A program made the position numbers and the translations under genes. 64,000 nt of DNA from Thunnus maccoyii (taxonomy: Eukaryota > Chordata > Actinopteri > Scombriformes > Scombridae), in assembly GCF_910596095.1 (NCBI RefSeq), contig NC_056552.1, forward strand, positions 6,801,111 through 6,865,110. Reading direction: 5' to 3'. This document shows positions 49,501 through 61,500 of this stretch, piece after piece; the stretch's first letter is position 1; every line of letters begins with the position of its first letter. The notes below the pieces were generated by a model that saw only the letters and a list, made by a program, of their open reading frames with translations, was not told the origin of the DNA and searched no databases.

Positions 49501-52500
49501 AGTGGTGTTGTGTCATGTGGGAGGGTGGGAGGCTAACTTCATCTTTAGTGTGAAATGAAACTGAGGATGTGTGGTAGCCTGTAATGCACTTTTAACTCAG
49601 CCCTTCAAGTGTTTGCTGATATTACTGAAATTGTAGCAACCTGTAGCACAAAGACATACCCAAAGTCTGTTGTAAAGCTCTTAATACTGTAGCTGGTCAT
49701 TATTTTGATGAGGTAATTGATCCAATGCCATAGCACATTTAATGACACCCCTTTCCCTAACATTTAAAACATCTAACAGCATGAAATTATGCTATCTACG
49801 CTAAATAAATTCCCCTGCTTGATCCTAAAACAAATTTTGGGTATAGCTGATTCTGTCATCGATTCTCCGTCTCTTAACCTTAAACCTCCATGTCTTAATT
49901 AGACAGCACAGGACACAGATAACAAGAATGACAGGAAAAAGTGACAGCTACACTTGCATCACATCACAAAGCACCCACAACAGCTACATGCATCTTATAG
50001 AGAAAGATATATATATATATATACAGTATGTAAGGTATAACAAGGGTTTAGAAAGAGTTTACAAACTAGTCTCGTTCTCCGTGACAGGAGCCGTGATTGG
50101 TTGATCAACCTGACTCTCCTTCTGCTCATGCGCCTTCCCTCCAAGTGTCCGCCTACTTTTCCTCCTGCTCCTCCTCATCCTCTCACTGTTGGCCTGCTCA
50201 ACCTCAGCTCTCACATCTCTAGCAGATGGTGTTGATGTGGTGGTGCTGGTGGAGGTGGAGGTAGAGGTGCGTGAAGGGCAGGAACTTCTAGAGGCTCTAG
50301 ATGGCTCTGACAAGGAAGTGTTCCTTGTAGTGCTGAGGCTGCAGCTCTCTTCATCCTCAGTGGGCAGTGTTTTCCCTTCTAACTTTGTGTCAGCCTCCTT
50401 GGGAGTGGTTTGGTCCAAAAGGTTGGCTACCTGGCCACTGACAGACCGTTTTGTAAATTTATCTGGGGCCACTGCACTGCTTTTTCTCAATTTCCCATTT
50501 GTGCTACTTATACCTGGGGTTTTGGCTAAACTATATCTGTGTTCAGTGCTAGATCTGCCTTTAGTTAGTTGTTTATTACCCATGGAAGTTCTAACACTTC
50601 TATCACTGACCTTGGATTTGGGTTTAACCTGCTTCTGCTCTCTAGAACAAGAGGAGGATTTCATGGCTTTCATTACCGGGATTTTAGATTTAGGAAATAA
50701 ATTCGCAAAAGGGTCCAATCTTTCCCTGACTTTATGCATTGCATGTTTCCTGACTTTTTCTTGTGCCTTGTCTTTCACTATTGGTCGACTTTGACTGCAT
50801 AGTTTGTGGCTGTGCACCCTCACTGGTAACCTGGACTTGCATATGTGGCGTTTGACCTCTTTGGCTCCTGTGTTTGTTATTGCTACATTAGTAACAACCC
50901 TGCCTTCCCTACTGTTCTCCTCTAGCTGGCTGAAGGATGCTTCTATCCTGCCTACCTCCTGCAGAGTGGGTCCTAAAGAGGACAACAAATTGAACACAAT
51001 ACTGCCAGTCTGAATGACATCTGAATGGACATAATGGAAGTCAGGGATGGTGCTACTGGTATTGCTGCTCCATGTTTGGGGATTGCTAATCTGTTGTGAA
51101 GGTGCTGAAGAAGAATCTGTGCTTTGGTAATAAGTGTTCGGACTTTCTTGGGTTCTATCCAAATAATCTTGTTGTCTAAAATAGCTGTCTGTCATGTCTG
51201 ATGTATTAAAATGAGAATAATCTGAATAGTTTGAGGTTACAGAGTAAGAACTATCTACATTTTTTCCTGAGGTTATGTCATTAGAATAATCAAAGGTGCC
51301 TGTTCCTCTACATTTAGAATCGACATTTGAAACTTCAGAGGTTTTATCATATGACGACCTGAATCCAGTTCTAAAAGTGGAGAATTTAGGCTCAGTGTAA
51401 GTTGAGTCTCTGCATGAGCTGTAACTGCCAGCTGCATTTGATATTTCTAGTTGGACAGTAGTAGTCTGTACAGAGACTTGAGGGATTGTAAAGGTGTCTG
51501 TGGGATCCTGAATATTAACCTGATCCCCGCCTTTTAAGGAAGCATTTCCCTCTGAGTCCCTGACCCTGTACCTGCCCGCCGAGTAGTAATGCTCACCAAT
51601 CTGAAAAAACTGGAGCCTCTCCTCCACCATGTCCCTCTTGCTCATGTCAATCGCACCACTGCGTGTCATCTCAAACATCTTCCCTTCATGGAAGGGGAAT
51701 GGGTTTGGCTCGCTTGTCGGCGTGCTATCGTCCGTTGGTGTTCGGGCTGGGGTAGTGTCTGGTGTTGTGGCCTGAGACTGGTCATCGACTGCCAGTCCAA
51801 AAGGCTTAGGCTCACCATTGCTTCCCCGTGTCCCTCCCATGTCAACAACTTCTTCTTCTCCACCTTTACTGGGCCAGGGGTCAAAGTCCAGCCCTTTAGT
51901 CGCAACAGTCTTAAAAGGAGAGTTAAACTCCTCTTCTAACTTATAACTAAAGTAAGTGTCTGAAAATCCCTCTTTCTCTGAGAGTTTTTGTTCCTGACTA
52001 ACCCCATCTTTACTACCATCATCAGGTTTTCCACCATTTGAAAGGGTATCTTTTTTGTCAGTTTCCTTTTGACATTCCTCTGGGGTTTTCTCCTCTTCAA
52101 TAACTTCAAGTTTCGTCTGGGGGAAACATCGGTCAGGGGACCTAAATGTGTCTGATGCCCAGACATCTCTCCGGCTGTCTGGAAGGCCAAACAGCCTTAA
52201 ATCTGCCTGCTCGCACAGGCCATCATCCTCATCCTGAAGTTCATATCCATCTAGGGAGTCTATCTCTGTTGCATCAGTGTCATGAGAAAATTCAGCCGTT
52301 GTGGCTATTGAACAGTCTGTTATGGATTGGTCATTTCCATTTTGTTCATATTCATACTCATCTCCTTTTCCATTTGAACCATTGGAACCATTGGAGCCGT
52401 TGGAGCCATTGGTCCCACCATTGAGTTCTTTGTTGTTTCCATTTTTGTCGTTTCCATTTTTGTCATGCTTTTTTGATTTAGATGCCTTTTCCTTTTCCTT

Positions 52501-55500
52501 CTCCCTCTTCTTCCCCTCCTCCTCAGGAACATTGAAAGTGAATTTCTTACAGGGTATTGGTTGGAAGATTGACTCCTCATCGTCATCTTCTGCATTTGAT
52601 TGACTGTCTTCCCCAGGGGACACCGGTGACGGGGGTTGGATACGTATTATTGGTTCCATAAGAAGATGCTTGTCGTGTTCTTCCTGTAAGTTTACCTCCA
52701 TCATTTCTGTCTCAGTTTCTGATGAGGCACAAGAGCCTTTCTTCTCTGTGTCTGAAATTTCTGAGGCCGAGTCCAAAGGAGGAGGGGGAGGGAACTCAAT
52801 ATATGCAATACCTTTGTCTTTTGAGACTTCTTGCTGCTCCTGCCCTGTTATGTCATCATACCTGCCATTGATTGTGGTTTCTTGCAGGTTGAAATTATTT
52901 GTTAATTCCTGCTGGTTATCGGTAATTTTAGTTTCTTGCTCATTAGCATTAGCAAGGTCTGCTTGGGCTGCATGAACACTAATATTGCTTTCTGTTAGGG
53001 CCTCTTTAAAAGACAAACTGACTTTGCCTTGGTCATCTTCCTCTGATTCCTCGGAAACCTCCATGATGGGGCTGGGTTTCCCTGTCAAAAAATCCATGAA
53101 GCCATCAGGGGTTCTGCATGTGAGATCATAGCTGACCTCCTCAGAGCTGGGGGTCTCTGGTGTAATGGGGCTTTTCCCTGAGCTATCTATGAAAGAGACC
53201 TGTTCTAATGTGTCATCATCAGGGCTTATGGGACTGAGAGCTGAGTTTGATTTCTGTTTGACTGAGTACACTGCCCCTTTGGCTTCCCTCTCTGCCTGCC
53301 GGCCCACCTGGACACTGACATAAACAGGTAATGTTTTGATGCCTTTGAAGTTCTCTTTGGTTGTTACAGCAGCTGGAGGGGTTATGACTTTCTCCAGCGT
53401 TTCTCTAGGGCTGGGAAGGTTATTGAAGTTGGCATCTTTGGGGGCATTATCTAGAATTTCAAAAGTTAGATCTTCATCTGTTTTTGTTGGGGATGTCTCA
53501 AGGATTGTCTGTATTTTGCTCTTAGATAATGTAGGTATCTGTGATGGTTTAGTTATTGTATGTTTCTTTGTGAGGTCACTCTCTAAAGTAGAAGGCGGTG
53601 TTCTTACAGGAATTTGAGATTCTGTCTTTTTTCTGAGGTTTTTGTTTAGTGGTTCCTCGCCATCTTTTCTCTGTACCTCAGTTGTTACCTCTTTGGAAGC
53701 AGACTCACTTTTTGTGACCTGTTGGTATTTTTTAGCATCACTGTCTTTGTCTAGTAGTCTAGCTGTGTCTTGAATGACAGGTGTCTGAACTTTCTGACCT
53801 TTATTGCTTTCTTTAATTTCACTAGAATGGACATCTTTCCCTTTAGTAGTGGCTTTGTCAGTCTCAGGTTCACTGATTTGTCTTTTGTATGGCAGCTTGT
53901 CTTCTGTCTGTTTTTGGGCTTTAGATGTTGGTTTACTGCTGTCTGTGGCAGCACTTTTGTCCTTCTCAACATCCTTTTTAGGGCTTTCTTCCTCTGATGT
54001 TTCAGATACTTTTGACACTTTTCCTCCTGCAAATAACTGATAAACAGGAAGCTTGCTCTCCTGTAATTTCTTTATTGAAGGTTTTGGCTGCACTGGAGGG
54101 GGGATTTTGGTTGGACTAGACTGACTTTGTTTCTGAGCCTCCGATTCAAACTTCATCCTCACGGCACTGACTTTGGATGTTGATTTTACATGAGCGGGAG
54201 AAGGGGGCTCAGACACACTGGTCTTATCCTCACTGACATGGGACAGCATGCTTTTCTGGGGACTGCTTGGTAAGCTAGAGCTTTTCTTTTCAGTTGTTGT
54301 GGTGCTGCCAAATATTTTACCAACAGAAGGCTCCCTGAGTTTGCTTTTACTGAACCCCTCTTCTCCTGCCTTAGGTTTCTGTTGTGTTTTCTCAGGGCTA
54401 CTACAGGCTGAGCTAGGCCAGGACCTGGGCTCCTTTGGCTCTCGTCTGACAGGCTTTTTCTCAGGGGACTGCAGCTCATCATTGAGCTTCTCTGTTTTGT
54501 CACGGAAGAACTGTGATACCTCACTGAGTTTTTCTTCAGCTTCCTTTACAGTTTGGTCCACCCTATCCTCATAAAGAAGCTTATCCCTGCTCCTGTCATG
54601 TTTATCCTCTGTAAATCGCATCCAAACAGCATGTTTGGGGCTGCCCGGTTCTGTGGAATAATGAAGCACTGTCACCTTATCAAACTGCGATGGATCATCC
54701 CTGTGCAAGAATTTACCTGATTTAGGGGACCCATCTTTTGATGACTTAGAAACAAACTCTCTTTTGGGGCTGCCATGCTGCTGACTCATGCTCTCAGTAC
54801 TACGGCTACCACTCTCCTCAGAAATTAGGTGGCGGTTTTTGTCAGTCACCATTGCTGAATCCTCTGTGTCAGAGTGAGACATCGATGACACATCAAGTTT
54901 CTCTGAGAGGAGCATTTTCTCAGCAAACCTATATGACTCGCCTCTGATCTCTGACAGCTCATCATCACAATATTCTATGGAGTGCTGGCTCAATAATTTC
55001 AGGGCTTTATATGAATCATCTGCCATCAGCTGGGCAGAGCTTGGGCGACTGTCCTCCTCCTGTGACACTGGGGTGTTTACACGAGAAGTTTCCAGGAAGG
55101 AGGGCAAGGATTCTTCGGCAGTAAGCTCCTCTTCTTCCTGTTGGACCTCATCATAATCAGTAAATTCCTTAATTCCACGGTCCCCTTTGTAGAGATAAAG
55201 CTCAGGGTGTTTCTTGGTTTCCCTGATAATAACCTCAGTCGGCTCTACTGTGCTGTGGCCCTTTTCAATATGAACCTCGATTATTCTTTCAACTTTGGGC
55301 TTGGATTTAATGTCTCTGTCAAGAAATCTAGGAGTCAGTTCATCACCTTTGACAGAATCCTGGTTAGCTTTGTGTTCAAAAAGGCCTGCTAGATCTTTAG
55401 ATGGGTCTCTACCTGACTGGAAAGCTTTCATGATATCTCTAACTGACATACCTTCCTCTATCATCTCTGCACCATCAGTCAGTTGGGGCTTGTGATAGAC

Positions 55501-58500
55501 CATTCTTGTGGTAGTAGTAATATGAGTTTCCTCTTTAAGACACATGCTTTTGTTCATCATGTCCTCTTCTGGCATTTTCTGTAATGCTTTGATGGAGCTT
55601 GATGAAGCAGCATCTGACTCTATAGAGGGAAGAGCAGATGCAGTTTCCTCCATGAGGACAGGCTCACAAGGATCATCAGGCTGCTCATAGCTCCTAATGT
55701 GGACCACCTCAGTCCTGGTCTCAGTTACGCAGGGAGGGATGGGTGAATCTGTGAATAAAGGTTTAGGTCCTGTACTCTCTGCACTCTGAGGAGCAGAGGG
55801 TGTCTTTTCGCTCCTGGTCTCAAACCCGCTGTCTGACAGGGGACTCTTATCCTGCTCATGAGACAGGTCCTCGGGTGATTCCAAAATAGTGTCCGTCCCC
55901 TGATATGATTCAGCAAGTTTGCTTAGGTCCTTCTCTGAGGGAGACCTGAGCATGCCTGAGACTGGTGGAGGCATTTTGAGTTTGTGCTCCTGTATTGACA
56001 TAGATGGCTTGAGAACACGTTTCTGTTTCTCTTCACCTTCCTTTTTTGCATCCTCCTCATACCTACATTTCAACTCTGCCATTTTTGAGAGAGAGCTAGC
56101 ACCAATGTCATTTGTTAAAAAATCCACTACTTTAGCCAACTCTAAGTCTTTGCTTGACATGGACTGGTGCTTGAGCAGCAGTGTGTTTTCATCTAAAGGA
56201 GGGTAATAGTCTGAGAGGGCACTTCTTTGTGCCTCCTCAATCTCATCTTGAGAAAATTCCTCCCATTCATCCTCTGAGGCTCTCTCTTTAGCTGAGATGG
56301 CCTTACCTTCACTCATGATATCTTTCTGTAATATCTCACTGACTTTCACTAAATCCTCTTTCACTTTCTCCACTAGAGTAAATGGCTCCTCATCCTCCAA
56401 CTTGGTCTCTTTAGGTGTACCTATACGTGATGTTTGGACAGTTTTAGCTGCTGTCGGTGTGTCTGTCTGTAGGATAGCTGTCATTCTGATTAAATCCTCT
56501 TTCATGTCCGCTACATCTTTTAGTATCTCCTGGTTGGAAGTTGCAGTTGGATGGACAATGGGTGGTGTGATAAACGGAGGAGATTTCAATTGGGAATTAA
56601 TTTTTGATGTGGTAACACAGGAAGACAAAGAGGAAGGAGACAAAGATGAGGCACGAGGGGAATCGGGCAGTGCCATTTTGAGAGATCCTGGCCCAGGTTT
56701 GACAGGGGTCTCTGGGATGACGTTGGCCAATGAATACACAGGTGCAGTCACTGTACTAGATGAAACAGCCAAGCTGGGGGAGGCACCTACAGATCTCAGA
56801 GAACCATAAGCAGAGCTCGCTGGCGCAGTTCTACGTGAGGAGGATTTAAGAGTGCCATAGCCTGACACAGAATATGAGTCTATGGCTTCATTTATGGCTG
56901 CACTGACACCAGATGTTGCTGCCTGGGTGGTGGCTTGGATCCTCTCCTGAAGGCTGCTGCTTCTCTCCGAGAGAAGGCGAGAAGAAGGGGAAGATGGCGT
57001 GGAGGAGGGGGATGGATATTTAACAGGTGAGACAGATCCATTCATCATGGACAATTCTGAGGAAGGAATGGTTGTCTGCCCAGTTGAGGACAGAGACGGG
57101 AGGGATGACCGCCCTCCTCGGGATGAGAGTGTTGAATCTACAGAGGTTTTCAAAGAAGACAGGCTGGAGATGGTTTTACCAGACGAAGGGTAAGGTCCCT
57201 CTGCATCTGTTGCAACTGTGGACCCATATGTAGTTTTAAAAGGCAGATTAGAACTGTACATGTTGTATGGTGTCTTTGGTGATTCTGGAGCAGTAACAGG
57301 AACTGATGACTTCTCTGGTATATAACCATTTGGTATTGAGTGAAGTGGGGAAGTCCTTGATGTGTATGCTGAGGCAAGGCTTTTGATAGATGCTGGATCT
57401 GTGGCAGATTTACATGGGCTTCCAGAAGACACAAGACTGGCAGACGCCTGGACAGGATACTGACCCTGCTGGACAACTGTTTTAATGGGTGAAGGCATAG
57501 TCCTGTAAGACCTGATGGGGGATGAGGACATTATCTCACTAACTGATTTAACTGGGGATGACTGGGTAGGTGGTGGTGGTGGAGCTCCCAGGGTGACTTT
57601 GGTAGGTGCAGGACATGCAGGTGATGGGGAGAAGGGCCAGGTAGATTTCAATGGAGAAGCAGCTGGTGAGCCGGCCGGTGAATCGGTAGAGGTGAGGGAA
57701 CCCCCCACTCCGATGGGCCTTGTTTGGCCAGGGACGGTAATAGGAGCAGTCGACCATGGTGGGTAAGGTCTGGTTGGAAAGACAGGTTTGTGAGAGTAAC
57801 CAGCAGGCAGTGTTCTTGCTGTTGTGCTTCGCTCGACTGCTGTTTCTTCAGATGAATTTGTAGAAATAATGATGAAGAAGGAATGGAAAAAAATAATCAA
57901 AAGAATGTGGAATAGTAAAGGCAACAAAAAATTATGTTGGGGAAGGAAGAGAAAAAATGTGAAAGAGATCAGAGGAGGGAAAGTTGGTCAGTGACGCAGT
58001 CCTGGTATTAAGGAAGGAAAAACAGTAGTTTTATGAAGCGCTGAGATAAGATATTTGAGTACTGATTGAAGATGGAGTTATAAACAGACACAGTTGTGCT
58101 CCTGAGTGATTCAGGATTGGTAGATGACTCAAACGATAACAACAGCAACAACAACATAATGAATAAACTGAACAAAGCACATACAGCAGCAAAGTAAAAT
58201 TCCAAAGACACTGGCGTAGACTCACAACTGACAACAGAAAAATGGCAAGACGAATGCACCAGGATTAACACAAAAACAACTTCTCTCTTTGGACTTCAGA
58301 TGTTCTAATCGGCGTATGGATTCTTGCTCTAATTTCAATCCGCTTTTTGAAGTGCCTTTTATCTGTTTGGTCCAAAAATTATATAATGACAGATTTCCCA
58401 AAGATAATTTAGATACTATGATACACTAGAGCCAAGGGTTGCAAAAGTTTCCATTTTCCTTTTATTATATAACAAATATGACAAAATGTGTTCTCCAAGA

Positions 58501-61500
58501 CTAAAGTTTTGGCCCATTTTGTCATGCAAGATTGATAAGAATTGGTGACAAGCATTGTGAAAAACTGGGGGAAAAAAAAGAAAACACCTGAAAGAAAGCC
58601 AAACTCAAAACCTCCTAACATGCATGTTTGTCCCACGAAAAGCTGCTACATCATCACAAAGCCAAAAGAGCTTTAAACTCAGAGGGGACAAATGAGAAGG
58701 AAATACAATTTTTCTTTGACCTCCCTCCCAAATGCCTTATAACATTGTGTTGGTAAGTCAAAGAAAGATTTCAGTGTTGCTGCATTTGGACTGAAACTCA
58801 GCAGTGATAATCAACCAAACAAACCCAGAAGTACAACTCACAATGTGGGCAAGCACAGCACATAAACTTAAAAACCACTCATTGACCCATGCAAAAATAT
58901 GTACCATGTTGTAAACAAGCATGTGGACAGTGCATGTCATGTAAGGTGAGAAATATGCATTTATTACATTAAGTATGGTAAGTCACATCTATCTACTTAC
59001 TTATACTTATCACGCATTTTACAGGTTAATTAAAATTGTTAATAAACTAACTTATCCACGGTAATTGGCATTATTATAGTCATCAAAGGGTTTGTTAGTG
59101 AAAATGTCAAACTCACTCAGTGCAGGCTCGGCCAGATAGCTGTAGCGCTTACGTAAGGCTAGAGATGCAAAGGTATGACGTCGCTCTGGCTTTTCAGTCT
59201 GCAACAATAGCAAACAACACAAAAACCTATCAGTTCTAGGTCACCCTAAATTGTATAGTGCTGCCAAATGAGCAACAATTGGACCTTACAGTGTCTAATT
59301 AAAGCAAACACAGTAGTCTGCATATTAGTTGGTATTACATAAATAACAAAGCCAATGTTTAGCAGTTACATAACACAGCAGCAAATTCTCATCTAAGAGT
59401 TTTCACTGCACTTACTGCACATTCTCTATTTTGTAAGCACTGATAGTATCACTTACAATAATTTTTACTATGCCAAGTTAGTCAAATTAGCTTAAGTTAG
59501 TCAAGATAAGGCTACAAACTATAAACTCTAAGTACTTAAAGGTGCAAATAATTGATTTTGAGGTAACGTTGATAAAGGTTAAATCTTGACTTATGGACAA
59601 TATAAGTATCTTAAGTTCAAAGCCACTTGTATCACAACGCAAGGGATAAGGATTGGACATAAAACAAGTAGTTTTTCATATCTACAATATATCATGCAAA
59701 ATTGAGCAGCTAAAAAGGTTGCTTTGAACAAGGAAAGCTCAAATTTCCTTTGTAGAAGCGGAAAGAATAAGGCTATGAAGAGCAGAGCTGGGCCACTATA
59801 GATCTAGCGCAGATGATAGCACATGGTGGGGAGGGTGTGGTTTACCTCATCCTCGGCATCTGATTCCATTTCCTGGTTCCCAAGATGCATTGCAGAAACA
59901 GGGGGAGTAACATAATGGAAAGCAGGGGGAAAAGAAACATCAGGGTGTGAAAAAGGAGTGATTGACAGAAGCTCCAACTTAGAAGAGAAGCCACTTTAGC
60001 AGACTCGGCAAAGACACAAAAAAAAAAACACAGACCAAACAAACAGCAAAAAAAAAAAAAGAAAGTAAAAAGCGCCAACACTCAGCAGCAAAAACAGCAA
60101 ATCAACTCAAGTCACATAAAGCCAGCCTGATCATCAAAAAAAGCCTTTTGCACAAAAGCCCTCAGCCAAAAGCATGTCATCCAAATCAAAAGGTAGGTAG
60201 GAACAAAATGAAACAGCCAATGACAAGAAACCACTGCATAGATAACCAATATACATAGAGAGAAGCCTTAAACAGATAAAAGACACAGTGGCGGCAGTTT
60301 GGCCAAAGTCTTTCTCTGTCTTTCTCTATCAGTGTTATTGGGGCCGAAACTACCCTAACCATGAATATGGTTATGGAGGTGACAACAGAGAACGCTGAGT
60401 TCACGCTTCGTTACCTTTTTCACTGCAGGAAGTGTGATGTTCAGGTTGCACACGGCGGTTTGTGGAAGGCCCTTTGTGGTCTTACACTCTTTAAGGAAAG
60501 TAAGACGACCGCAAGGCTCCTGGCTGGGGTCTCTCACCTGGAGAGAGAACATTGCTTCTTTATGTACCTCATGCCTTTATAAGGTGGCAGACACTGTTGA
60601 TGTACTTCAGTATGAACATGTATTTCAACACAGTACACTTGTATCTGCTAATGTGCATAATTCATGTTAATTGTTTATGGACATTTTTGCAATGTTTTCA
60701 TTTAATACAGTCATATATTTCAGCACTAGACAGCAGATTAGATACTGCAGAATAGATGAAAGTAGAGCTGCAACAATTAGTTGATTAGTCGATTCACAGA
60801 AAATTAATCGCCAACTATTTCAGTAATCGATTAATCGCTTTGAGACATTTTGTAAGAAAAAATACAAAAAGATTTGACCACTTGATCCCAATTCAACACC
60901 AACTTTCCCTAACAACTACACTTCTATGATTTTGTTCTCACATACTGTACTATCTATTGACGTGTTTTTCTAATGGAGCATTTGTTGAATAATGACTAAT
61001 CGAACAGCCATATTTGGACGTAATGTTAGACACGCAGTGCCCTGCTACTGTAGTCCAAATCAGCTGTGTTGTGATAAAGTGGTGCCTGATCTAGTTCACA
61101 CACAGCAAGAACAGTTTTCACAATAACAGAGCACCACACGATGCAAGAGCATTGATTATAGAGTTTGTAAAGTTAATGGGTCGATCGATGACATGAGGTC
61201 ATTTAGCAGAGGCAGAGGGAACTAGGTTATACCCTTCAATACAATTAACCCTGTGGACAGAGTTCATTGTACTGAAAGCTAGTGAAGAGAATAAAGTGTA
61301 AAACAGGACAGAACTAACACAATCCTGGCTATAGCACCACATTATAACAGCAACAAAATGATACTGGCTACTGCTTTTGTCCAGCATTCCTTCTTGTCCC
61401 TATTGTATCCGGTTATGAAATCCACATTGCAGCCTGAGAAGGAGATGTAATACTGTAGGTGATGGTGATGATAGAGAGTATGTTAAGGGTACCTTGACAC

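Noticed and set aside
50189-50794. 201-codon plus-strand frame
   Set aside because: It is antisense to the ank3 giant exon and arises from its codon composition; no family features.
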